DNA of 64,000 bases, taken from contig NZ_CP108046.1 of the NCBI RefSeq assembly GCF_041435115.1, positions 2,914,001-2,978,000 on the forward strand. Direction: 5' to 3'. Position 1 is the stretch's first letter. Each line of letters starts with the position of its first letter. Below, in pieces: positions 35,091 through 43,217 of the stretch. The notes beneath the pieces were generated by a model, which did no database searches, was not told where the DNA came from, and saw nothing but the letters and a program-made list of their open reading frames with translations. Source of the DNA: Streptomyces sp. NBC_00289. Lineage in GTDB: Bacteria > Actinomycetota > Actinomycetes > Streptomycetales > Streptomycetaceae. The translations under genes and the position numbers were made by a program.

Positions 35091-35921
35091 TCACCTGGTC
35101 GCGCCTCGGGTGAAGCCGTTGTAGATGAACCTCTGCAGGCTCAGGAACACGACCAGCGTCGGCAGGATGACCAGGATCGCTCCGGCCGAGATGGTCTCCC
35201 AGTGCGCCCCGTAGGGCCCGCGGAAGCGGAACAGGGACGTCGAGATCACGCCAAGATCCTCGGAGGGCATGTAGAGGAAGGGGATGTAGAAGTCGTTGTA
35301 GACGGTGATCCCCTTCACGATCACGACGGTCGCGATCGCCGGCCTGAGCAGCGGGAAAATGATCTTCCGGTAGATCGTGAAGGCGTTGGCGCCGTCCAGG
35401 CGGGCCGACTCGTCGAGGGAGACCGGGATGGACCGTACGAACTGCAGGAAGATGTAGATCGACACGATGTCCGTGCCCATGTAGAGCACGATCGGCGCCC
35501 ACAGCGAGTCGAACATCCCGAAGCTGTTGACGATCTGGAAGGTCGCCACCTGGGTGGTCACGCCGGGGACCAGCGCGGCGATCAGGAACAGGGCGACCAC
35601 CAGCCGCTTGAGGCGGAAGGTGAACCGGTCGATGGCGTAGGCGGTCATCGAGCCGATGAGGACCGTGCCGCCGATGGCGAACACCAGGATGAAGGCGGTG
35701 TGGCCGAACGCCGCGAGCATTCCGCCGTCCTGGAACGCCGTCACGTAGTTGTGGAGGTTGAACAGGTCGCCGGGGAGGGTCAGCGCGCCACTGCCGTCCG
35801 CCATCTCCCCCTCGGACTTGAGGGAGGTCAGCAGGACGACGCCGAGCGGCAGCAGGACGACCGCCGCCGCGAGGACGAGCGACAGGTACACGAGGGTGCG
35901 GGCCACGGCACGGCGCGTCAT
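35091..35921 (-). CDS. Carbohydrate ABC transporter permease, MalG-like
   Basis: 276 residues, six membrane helices. The EAA-loop signature ESARLDGANAFTIYRKIIFPLLRPA (about 182-206) is the MalG/CUT1 type. It is the last gene of the binding-protein/permease/permease operon; its ATG overlaps the preceding permease stop (ATGA). The cassette lacks an ATPase, so like other Streptomyces CUT1 systems it presumably uses the shared ATPase MsiK. Confidence 0.93.
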   Translation of the reverse strand: MTRRAVARTLVYLSLVLAAAVVLLPLGVVLLTSLKSEGEMADGSGALTLPGDLFNLHNYVTAFQDGGMLAAFGHTAFILVFAIGGTVLIGSMTAYAIDRFTFRLKRLVVALFLIAALVPGVTTQVATFQIVNSFGMFDSLWAPIVLYMGTDIVSIYIFLQFVRSIPVSLDESARLDGANAFTIYRKIIFPLLRPAIATVVIVKGITVYNDFYIPFLYMPSEDLGVISTSLFRFRGPYGAHWETISAGAILVILPTLVVFLSLQRFIYNGFTRGATR

Positions 35922-36871
35922 ACGAGGTCCACCTTGTCGTCGGGGACCAGGCGCCGCTGCAGCCAGGTCACCAGCAGGATGATCAGCAGCAGCACGATCG
36001 CGGCCGCCGAGGCGAGTCCCGTCTTGTTGAACCGGAAGGCCAGGTTCAGCGTCTGGATCACGAAGGTCTCGGTGCCGGTCGCGCCGCCGGTCATGATGTA
36101 CGGGATCTCGAAGGCCGACAGCGAGCCGGAGACGGACAGGATCACCGTCAGCGTCAGTACGGGTTTGATGCCGGGCGCGATGATGTGACGGAACTGGCGC
36201 CAGCGGTTCGCGCCGTCCAGTTCGGCCGCCTCGTACAGCTCCCCCGGGATGGACTGGATCGCGCCGAGGAACAGGACGAAGTTCAGGCCCATGTAGCGCC
36301 AGACCGAGACGCCGGCCAGCGAGACGTTCGCGGAGACCGGTGTGCCGAGCCACGCGTGGTCGGAGTGGTGTCCGAAAAGGCTCAGCACGGAGTCGAGCGT
36401 GCCGCCGTCCTGGAAGAAGTAGAGGAAGACGAAACCGATCGCGACCCCGTTGATCAGGTACGGGAAGAAGAGCACGCCCTTGAAGAAGTTGCGGAAGCGG
36501 ACCTGGAAACTCAGGATCGTCGCGAAGTAGAGCGCGGCGACGATCTGGACGACGGACGCGGCGAGGTAGTAGCCGCTCACGAAGAACACCCGGAAGAGGT
36601 CGTCCCGGGTGAAGAGCTCCGTGTAGTTCTCGACGCCCGTGTAGTGCAGTTCGGGGCTCACCCCGTCCCAGTCCGTGAAGCTGTACGCGACCATGTTGAC
36701 GATCGGCGCGTAGGTGAACGTGACGAGCAGGGCGAGCGGGGCGATCAGGAAGAGCCAGGGGGTGACGCCCCGCCACAGGCGTGCGGGGCGGGGCGCGGGC
36801 GCCGGGGCGGGGACGGCGGGCGCCGCTCCCACCCCGGCGCCGGACGCCGCCTTCTCGGTGGTGTCCGTCAT
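35918..36871 (-). CDS. Carbohydrate ABC transporter permease, MalF-like
   Basis: 317 residues. A Pro/Ala-rich cytoplasmic N terminus (~1-33) precedes six membrane helices. The EAA loop reads ELYEAAELDGANRWRQFRHI. The start ATG shares one base with the binding-protein stop and its own stop overlaps the next permease start, so the three are tightly coupled. Confidence 0.93.
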   Translation of the reverse strand: MTDTTEKAASGAGVGAAPAVPAPAPAPRPARLWRGVTPWLFLIAPLALLVTFTYAPIVNMVAYSFTDWDGVSPELHYTGVENYTELFTRDDLFRVFFVSGYYLAASVVQIVAALYFATILSFQVRFRNFFKGVLFFPYLINGVAIGFVFLYFFQDGGTLDSVLSLFGHHSDHAWLGTPVSANVSLAGVSVWRYMGLNFVLFLGAIQSIPGELYEAAELDGANRWRQFRHIIAPGIKPVLTLTVILSVSGSLSAFEIPYIMTGGATGTETFVIQTLNLAFRFNKTGLASAAAIVLLLIILLVTWLQRRLVPDDKVDLV

Positions 36872-38181
36872 CAGGACCCCAGGTTCTTCCGGGTCTCGGT
36901 CCAGCGCTTGCCGAGGTCGGCGAAGAAGTCGTCCAGGGTGCCCCGCCGCGCTCCGCGGGCGAGGTCGACGAGCTTCTGCCGGTATTCGGGGGCGTTGATG
37001 CCGACCTCCGACTCGGTGTCGATCAGCTTGACCCGGGCGCCCTCGGTGTCGTCGAGCTCGATGAGCTTCACGCCCGCGTCCTCGTAGGGCCGGAGCACCT
37101 CGGGCAGCGGGGCGTCCTTGAGCGGCGAGATGGCGAGGTTGTCCCTGTCGTAGCCGGACTTGTCGGTGAACCAGTCGATCCAGGCGCGGGCCGCCGCCTT
37201 GTTCTCGGAGTGGACGTTGACGGCCTGGTTGTAGTCGGGGCCGGCGACCGCGCAGAACTTCCCGTCCACCTGGGCCGGGAAGGGCATGAACCCGATGTCG
37301 TCGGGGTCGGTGCCGGCCTTCCTGGCGGCGTCCTGGAACTGGATGACCGCCCAGGTGCCGAGCCACTGCGTGGTGATCTCGCCCTTGGCCAGACGGGGCT
37401 TGGACTGCTCCCAGTTGGAGGTCGTCGGGTCCTTCTCGACCAGTTTCTGCCGTACGACGTCGTAGAGCAGGGTGTCGCCGACGCGCAGGTCGGCCCCCTC
37501 CGCCCACGGGTCGCCCTGGGCCAGTTTCGTGGTCGCCCGCGTGTCGCAGTGGACCGACCCGTTGACGAACGTCCATGAGGTCAGCGGCCACTGGGCGGCG
37601 AAGTTCGTGTAGTACGGGACCGCGTCCGTCTTCGACTTGATCGCCTTCAGGTCGGCGACGAACTCGGCCGGTGTGGTGGGCCATTCGGTGACCCCGGCCT
37701 CCTGCCAGACCCTCTTGTTGTAGACGAAGCCGGGAGTGACGCCGATCGGGCTCTGACCGTAGACCTTGCCGTCGACCGTGGTGAAGTCGGTGAAGCGGTA
37801 CTTCGTGGCGCGCTCGTCCCGCGTTCCCAGCGAGGCGAAGAACTTCGGGTAGTCGCTCTTCTTGATGACGCCGGGGATCAGCAGGACGTCGCCGTAGTTC
37901 TCCGTGTTCATCCGGATCTTGACTTCGGTCTCGTAGTTCGTGAGGGCCTCGAACTCGACCTTGACCTTCGGATACGTCCTGCGGAACTCGGCGGCGTACT
38001 TCTTCATCGTGCCGTCCTGCACGAGATCGGTGCGCTGGGTGAGCACCTTGATGGTGCCGCTGACCTTCGACGGGTCGTCGGGTGCCTTGGCGTCGGCGCC
38101 CTTGGAGGCGCCTCCGGTACCGGTGCAGGCCGACAGCAGCAGGGCTCCGGCGGCCAGGGCGAGGAGGTGGGGGCGGTACAT
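36871..38181 (-). CDS. Sugar-binding lipoprotein of the mannoside ABC transporter
   Basis: 436 residues. Signal peptide with lipobox LSAC (Cys ~19). Family 1 features include YPKVKVEFEALTNYETEVKIR and GVTPGFVYNKRVWQEAGV. ATG 38181 is preferred because ACGGAG lies nine bases upstream; ATG 38187 and TTG 38190 are in frame but too close to it. Divergent beta-mannosidase suggests beta-mannobiose or short manno-oligosaccharides as ligands; this is context-based. Confidence 0.92.
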   Translation of the reverse strand: MYRPHLLALAAGALLLSACTGTGGASKGADAKAPDDPSKVSGTIKVLTQRTDLVQDGTMKKYAAEFRRTYPKVKVEFEALTNYETEVKIRMNTENYGDVLLIPGVIKKSDYPKFFASLGTRDERATKYRFTDFTTVDGKVYGQSPIGVTPGFVYNKRVWQEAGVTEWPTTPAEFVADLKAIKSKTDAVPYYTNFAAQWPLTSWTFVNGSVHCDTRATTKLAQGDPWAEGADLRVGDTLLYDVVRQKLVEKDPTTSNWEQSKPRLAKGEITTQWLGTWAVIQFQDAARKAGTDPDDIGFMPFPAQVDGKFCAVAGPDYNQAVNVHSENKAAARAWIDWFTDKSGYDRDNLAISPLKDAPLPEVLRPYEDAGVKLIELDDTEGARVKLIDTESEVGINAPEYRQKLVDLARGARRGTLDDFFADLGKRWTETRKNLGS

Positions 38182-38252
38182 GTGCATCAACTCCGTTCAC
38201 GGGACGGACGAGCACGTGCGGTATGGCTGATTCGGCACTCTGACAGCGCTTT

Positions 38253-38266
38253 CTTAACCGGTAAAG
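38253..38266. promoter_or_regulatory. LacI-type operator between the divergent mannoside operons
   Basis: CTTAACCGGTAAAG is an imperfect 14-bp palindrome centred on CCGG, six of seven half-site positions matching. Its central CG is typical of LacI-family operators. It sits in the 162-bp divergent gap next to an AT-rich stretch, well placed to control both arms by the LacI gene at 40761. Confidence 0.6.
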
Positions 38267-38343
38267 TCCCTATTCCGCCAAGGCTGCGCAATCATGGCCC
38301 GGTGTTGTCCGTGTGCTCCACTGGAACGGTTTAGGGAGTCCGC

Positions 38344-40764
38344 ATGCTGGAGGCCTCGCCGCTCACCGAGGGATGGATCCTGCGGCACGAGGGAATTGCG
38401 CTGCCGGCCCGGGTGCCGGGCTGTGTGCACACCGATCTGCTGGCGGCGGGGGTGATCGAGGACCCCTTCCTGGGACGCAACGAGACCGGCGTGGCCTGGG
38501 TCGGGCGGCGCGAGTGGACGTACGAGACGGACCTGCCGGCCGTGTCCGCGGCCGAGCGGCACGAGCAGACCGACCTCGTCTTCGAGGGGCTGGACACCGT
38601 CGCCGAGATCCTGCTCGACGGCCGGCCCGTCGGCCGGACCAGGAACATGCACCGCTCGTACCGCTTCGACGTGACCGGTATGACCGGACGGCTCTCGGTG
38701 CGCTTCGGCTCCGCCCACGCCGAGGCCGAGGCGGTCCGCGGGCGGCTGGGCGAGCGGCCGTCGGCCTACCCCGAGCCCTACGCGTACGTACGGAAGATGG
38801 CCTGCTCCTTCGGCTGGGACTGGGGGCCGACCCTGGTGACGGCCGGCATCTGGCGCCCGGCACGCCTGGAGCACTGGTCGACGGCCCGGATCGCCCGGGT
38901 GCGCCCGCTGGTGACCGTCGAAGAGGGCATGGGCCGGGTCGAGCTGGCCGTGGAGGTCGAGCGGTCCAGGGTCGAGGCGCCGCTGACTCTCGAGGCGACG
39001 GTCGGCGGGGTGCGGGCACGCGCCCGGGTCGACGGGACGCGCGCGACCGTACGTCTCGACGTGCCGGACGTGGATCTGTGGTGGCCGCGCGGGTACGGCG
39101 AACAGCCGCTGTACGACGTCGAGTTGACGCTTCTGCACGGCGAGGCGAGCGCGTCGGCGCCGGGGCGCGGCGAAGCGGGCGCGCTGGACGCGTGGCGCCG
39201 GCGGATCGGCTTCCGGACCGTCGAGCTGGACCGTCGGCCCGACGCGCACGGCACCGGATTCACCTTCGTCGTCAACGGTGAGCGGCTCTTCGCCCGGGGC
39301 GTCAACTGGATCCCCGACGACGTGTTCCCCTCGCGCGTCAGCCGCGTCCGCTACCGCGAGCGGCTGCGGCAGGCGGCCGACGCGGGCGTGGACCTCGTAC
39401 GCGTCTGGGGCGGCGGGATCTACGAGAGCGAGGACTTCTACGACGCCTGCGACGAACTCGGGCTGCTGGTCTGGCAGGACTTCCCGTTCGCCTGCGCCGC
39501 CTACCCGGAGGAGCAGCCGCTGCGCGGCGAGGTGGAGGCGGAGGCCCGCGAGAACGTCGTACGGCTGATGCCGCACCCCTCGCTCGTGCTGTGGAACGGC
39601 AACAACGAGAACCTGTGGGGCTTCCGCGACTGGGACTGGGAACGGCGGCTGGCCGGGGAGTCCTGGGGCGAGGGGTACTACCTGGGCCTGCTGCCGCGCG
39701 TGGTGGCCGAGTCGGACCCGACCCGGCCCTACACGGCGGGCAGCCCGTGGTCCGGTTCCTGGGACCGGCACCCGAACGACCCGGCGCACGGCACCCACCA
39801 CTCGTGGGAGGTCTGGAACCAGGTGGACTACGCGGACTACCGGCTCCATGTGCCGCGGTTCGTCGCCGAGTTCGGCTGGCAGGCACCGCCCGCGTACGCC
39901 ACGCTGCGGCGGGCGCTGGCCGGTGAGGAGCTCGCGCCCGGCTCCCCCGGCATGCTGCACCACCAGAAGGCGGAGGACGGCAACGGCAAGCTGGAGCGCG
40001 GGCTCGTCCGTCATTTCGCCCTGCCCGAGGGGGACTTCGACCGCTGGCACTACCTCACGCAGGTCAACCAGGCGCGCGCGGTCGCGGCCGGGATCGAGCA
40101 CTGGCGGTCCAGCTGGCCGGTCTGCGCGGGCACGGTGGTCTGGCAGCTCAACGACTGCTGGCCGGTGACTTCCTGGGCGGCGATCGACGGGGACGGGCGG
40201 GAGAAACCGCTGTACCACGAGCTGCGGCGGCTGTACGCGGACCGGCTGCTGACCCTGCGGGCGCGGGACGACGGGCTGGTGCTGGCCGCGGTCAACCAGT
40301 CGGCGGACGAGTGGAGCGGCACGGTGGTCCTGCGCCGGATGTCCGTCGAGGGCGCGGTGCTCGCGAGGGCCGGCCTGGACGTGTCGGCCGGGAGGCGGTC
40401 CGTCGCCCTCCTGCCTGTCCCGGGTGAGCTGGAGCCCGTCGGCCCCAAGGAGTACCTGGTCGCGGACGTGGACGGGCTGCGCGCTCTGCACTTCCCGGCC
40501 GCGGATCGCGAGATCCCCTACCCGCGGCCGGAGTTCGAGGTGGCGCTCGTGCCGGGCGGGATCACGGTGACGGCCCACACCCTCGTACGGGATCTGCTGC
40601 TCCAGGCCGACCGGCTGGACCCCCGGGCGCGCGCCGACCGGGGTCTGGTCACGCTGCTGCCGGGCGAGACGGTCACCATCGGCGTGCGCGGCTGGGAGGC
40701 CCGGGGCGAGCGGGACGCGGCCGCCGCCCGGTCGGCCCTGTACTGCGTGGAGCCCGGCCGATGA
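38344..40764 (+). CDS. GH2-family beta-mannosidase
   Basis: 806 residues, no signal peptide, so cytoplasmic. Sugar-binding domain start (VPGCVHTDLLAAGVIEDPF) and the SFGWDWGPTLVTAGIW block are characteristic of beta-mannosidases. The acid/base Glu is in WNGNNENLWG (~423) and the nucleophile Glu in FVAEFGWQ (~508). It hydrolyses terminal beta-mannosyl residues from imported oligosaccharides. GGGAG is five bases before ATG 38344. It overlaps the LacI gene by ATGA. Confidence 0.93.
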   Translation: MLEASPLTEGWILRHEGIALPARVPGCVHTDLLAAGVIEDPFLGRNETGVAWVGRREWTYETDLPAVSAAERHEQTDLVFEGLDTVAEILLDGRPVGRTRNMHRSYRFDVTGMTGRLSVRFGSAHAEAEAVRGRLGERPSAYPEPYAYVRKMACSFGWDWGPTLVTAGIWRPARLEHWSTARIARVRPLVTVEEGMGRVELAVEVERSRVEAPLTLEATVGGVRARARVDGTRATVRLDVPDVDLWWPRGYGEQPLYDVELTLLHGEASASAPGRGEAGALDAWRRRIGFRTVELDRRPDAHGTGFTFVVNGERLFARGVNWIPDDVFPSRVSRVRYRERLRQAADAGVDLVRVWGGGIYESEDFYDACDELGLLVWQDFPFACAAYPEEQPLRGEVEAEARENVVRLMPHPSLVLWNGNNENLWGFRDWDWERRLAGESWGEGYYLGLLPRVVAESDPTRPYTAGSPWSGSWDRHPNDPAHGTHHSWEVWNQVDYADYRLHVPRFVAEFGWQAPPAYATLRRALAGEELAPGSPGMLHHQKAEDGNGKLERGLVRHFALPEGDFDRWHYLTQVNQARAVAAGIEHWRSSWPVCAGTVVWQLNDCWPVTSWAAIDGDGREKPLYHELRRLYADRLLTLRARDDGLVLAAVNQSADEWSGTVVLRRMSVEGAVLARAGLDVSAGRRSVALLPVPGELEPVGPKEYLVADVDGLRALHFPAADREIPYPRPEFEVALVPGGITVTAHTLVRDLLLQADRLDPRARADRGLVTLLPGETVTIGVRGWEARGERDAAAARSALYCVEPGR

Positions 40765-41789
40765 CGATCCCCCGCGTCACCATCAAGGACGTCGCCGCGC
40801 GCGCCGGCGTGTCCAAGGGTGCGGTGTCCCTCGCCTTCAACCACAAGCCGGGGCTCGCGGAGGCGACCCGGGACCGGATCTTCGAGGCGGCCCGGGAGCT
40901 GGGCTGGGCGCCGAACCTCACCGCCCGGTCGCTGTCGAGTTCACGGGTGGACGTGGTCGGTCTCGCCATCTGCCGTCCGGCGCGGATGCTGGGCCTCGAA
41001 CCCTTCTACATGGAGTTCGTCTCGGGCGTGGAGGGCGTGCTCACCGAGCACTCCTGCTCACTGCTGCTGCGGCTGGTGAAGGACGTGGAGGAGGAGGCCG
41101 TACTCCAGCAGTCCTGGTGGCGGGGACGGCAGGTCGGCGGATCGATCCTGGTGGACTTCCGGGCCGACGACCCCCGGGTGGCGGCGGCCGAGCGGCTCGG
41201 GATGCCGGTGGTGGCCGTGGGGCACCCCTCGCTGACCGGCGGCCTGACCTCGGTGTGGACCGACGACGCCACCGCCGTCACCGAAGCCGTGCGCTATCTC
41301 GCCGCGCTCGGGCACCGGCGGATCGCCCGGGTCGGCGGCGCGGCGGCCCTCGGGCACACCGTCATGCGGACCGCCGCGTTCGACGAGGCGGCCCGCGCCC
41401 TCGGGCTGGCCGGGGCCTGGCAGGTCGCCACGGACTACTCCGGGGAGGCGGGCGCCCGGGCCACCCGGTCACTGCTGACGGCCGCCCCGCCGGACCGGCC
41501 GACGGCCATCGTGTACGACAACGACATCATGGCGGTGGCGGGTCTCTCGGTGGCCGCGGAGATGGGGCTGGCGGTCCCGGCCGACGTGTCCCTGCTGGCC
41601 TGGGACGACTCCCAGCTGTGCCGGCTGACCCACCCGACCCTGTCCGCGATGAGCCACGACGTCCACGGCTTCGGCGCGGAGGCGGCCCGGACGTTGTTCG
41701 GGGTCATCACCGGTGAAGGTCCGGGGTCGCATCCGGTGCCGACCCCGGTCCTGACCCCGAGAGGCTCGACGGCACCGCCTCGGGGGTAG
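40761..41789 (+). CDS. LacI-family transcriptional regulator of the mannoside cassette
   Basis: 342 residues. N-terminal HTH/hinge (VTIKDVAARAGVSKGAVSLA, residues 6-25, then ARSLSSSRVDVVGLAIC) and a periplasmic-binding-like effector domain with AIVYDNDIMAVAGL and DVSLLAWDDS. It is translationally coupled to the beta-mannosidase (ATGA), so it probably autoregulates with the operon and is relieved by the incoming sugar. Confidence 0.93.
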   Translation: MTIPRVTIKDVAARAGVSKGAVSLAFNHKPGLAEATRDRIFEAARELGWAPNLTARSLSSSRVDVVGLAICRPARMLGLEPFYMEFVSGVEGVLTEHSCSLLLRLVKDVEEEAVLQQSWWRGRQVGGSILVDFRADDPRVAAAERLGMPVVAVGHPSLTGGLTSVWTDDATAVTEAVRYLAALGHRRIARVGGAAALGHTVMRTAAFDEAARALGLAGAWQVATDYSGEAGARATRSLLTAAPPDRPTAIVYDNDIMAVAGLSVAAEMGLAVPADVSLLAWDDSQLCRLTHPTLSAMSHDVHGFGAEAARTLFGVITGEGPGSHPVPTPVLTPRGSTAPPRG

Positions 41790-41891
41790 TACGGCTGGGT
41801 GACACGGCTGCGAGGTGGGCGCTAGGGACGGTCGACGGGACCGTTCCAGGGGGCCCGGCGGTGTGACGTTCGCCGCTCCGGCGAGGGGGAC

Positions 41892-41939
41892 TGGGCAGTC
41901 TGGTTACCCACAAGTAGCATGGCGGTGAGCGCGCGCTCA
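41892..41939 (+). promoter_or_regulatory. fadAB promoter overlapped by a perfect 14-bp palindrome
   Basis: A plausible -35 TGGGCA (41892-41897) and -10 TAGCAT (41915-41920) are 17 bp apart. Just downstream, TGAGCGCGCGCTCA (41926-41939) is a perfect palindrome covering the expected start site, well positioned for a repressor, of TetR type by its TGA...TCA form. Confidence 0.55.
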
Positions 41940-41990
41940 GCGCATGCGTGCCGCAGCAGTGCAGATCCCGCACCCTGGAGGAGAGCCATC

Positions 41991-43217
41991 GTGCCTCGTA
42001 CCGTCAAGGATGTCGTCTTCGTCGACGGCGTCCGCACCCCGTTCGGCAAGGCGGGCCCGAAGGGCATCTACCACGAGACCCGGGCCGACGACCTCGTCGT
42101 GAAGGCGATCCGGGAGCTGCTGCGCCGCAACCCCGGTCTCGACCCGAAGAAGATCGACGAGGTCGCCATCGCCGCGACCACGCAGATCGGCGACCAGGGC
42201 CTGACGCTGGGCCGTACGGCCGGCATCCTGGCCGGGCTGCCGCAGTCGGTCCCCGGCTACTCGATCGACCGCATGTGCGCGGGCGCCCTGACCGCGGTGA
42301 CGACCGCGGCCGGCTCCGTGGCCTTCGGTGCCTACGACGCCGTCATCGCCGGCGGCGTGGAGCACATGGGCCGCCACCCCATGGGCGAGGGCGTGGACCC
42401 GAACCCGCGGTTCGTCAGCGAGAAGCTGGTCGACGAGTCCGCCCTGTTCATGGGCATGACCGCCGAGAACCTGCACGACCGCTACCCGACCATCACCAAG
42501 CGGCGCGCCGACGAGTACGCGGTGCGCTCGCAGGAGAAGGCCGCGAAGGCGTACGCCAACGGCAAGATCCAGGCCGACCTGGTCCCGGTCTCGGTGCGCC
42601 GCACCAACCCGGAGGCCGGTGAGACGGGCTGGGGCCTGGTCACCGCCGACGAGCCGATGCGCCCGGGCACCACGCTGGAGAACCTCTCCGGCCTCAAGAC
42701 CCCGTTCCGTGTGCACGGCCGGGTCACCGCCGGCAACGCGGCCGGTCTGAACGACGGCGCCACCGCCTCGATCATCGCGAGCGAGGACTTCGCCCGCGAG
42801 AACAACCTGCCGGTCAAGATGCGCCTGGTCTCGTACGCCTTCGCGGGCGTCGAGCCGGAGGTCATGGGCTACGGCCCGATCCCCGCGACCGAGAAGGCCC
42901 TCGCCAAGGCGGGCCTGTCGATCGAGGACATCAACCTCTTCGAGATCAACGAGGCCTTCGCGGTCCAGGTGCTCGCCTTCCTGGAGCACTACGGCATCGC
43001 GGACGACGACGCGCGCGTCAACCAGTACGGCGGCGCCATCGCCTACGGTCACCCGCTGGCCTCCTCCGGTGTCCGGCTGATGACTCAGCTGGCCCGTCAG
43101 TTCGAGGAGCAGCCGGAGGTCCGTTACGGCCTCACCACCATGTGCGTCGGCTTCGGCATGGGCGCCACGGTGATCTGGGAGAACCCGCACCACAAGGACG
43201 CCGGAGGCGACAAGTGA
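41991..43217 (+). CDS. fadA: Acetyl-CoA acyltransferase (thiolase) FadA
   Basis: 408 residues. The acylated cysteine lies in DRMCAGALTAV (~95) and the second in TMCVGFGMG near the C terminus. The NEAFAVQ and GGAIAYGHPLASSG blocks complete the active site. It catalyses the thiolytic last step of fatty-acid beta-oxidation. GTG 41991 has GGAGGAG upstream. Its stop overlaps the fadB start (GTGA at 43214-43217), so the two form the alpha/beta complex. Confidence 0.95.
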   Translation: MPRTVKDVVFVDGVRTPFGKAGPKGIYHETRADDLVVKAIRELLRRNPGLDPKKIDEVAIAATTQIGDQGLTLGRTAGILAGLPQSVPGYSIDRMCAGALTAVTTAAGSVAFGAYDAVIAGGVEHMGRHPMGEGVDPNPRFVSEKLVDESALFMGMTAENLHDRYPTITKRRADEYAVRSQEKAAKAYANGKIQADLVPVSVRRTNPEAGETGWGLVTADEPMRPGTTLENLSGLKTPFRVHGRVTAGNAAGLNDGATASIIASEDFARENNLPVKMRLVSYAFAGVEPEVMGYGPIPATEKALAKAGLSIEDINLFEINEAFAVQVLAFLEHYGIADDDARVNQYGGAIAYGHPLASSGVRLMTQLARQFEEQPEVRYGLTTMCVGFGMGATVIWENPHHKDAGGDK

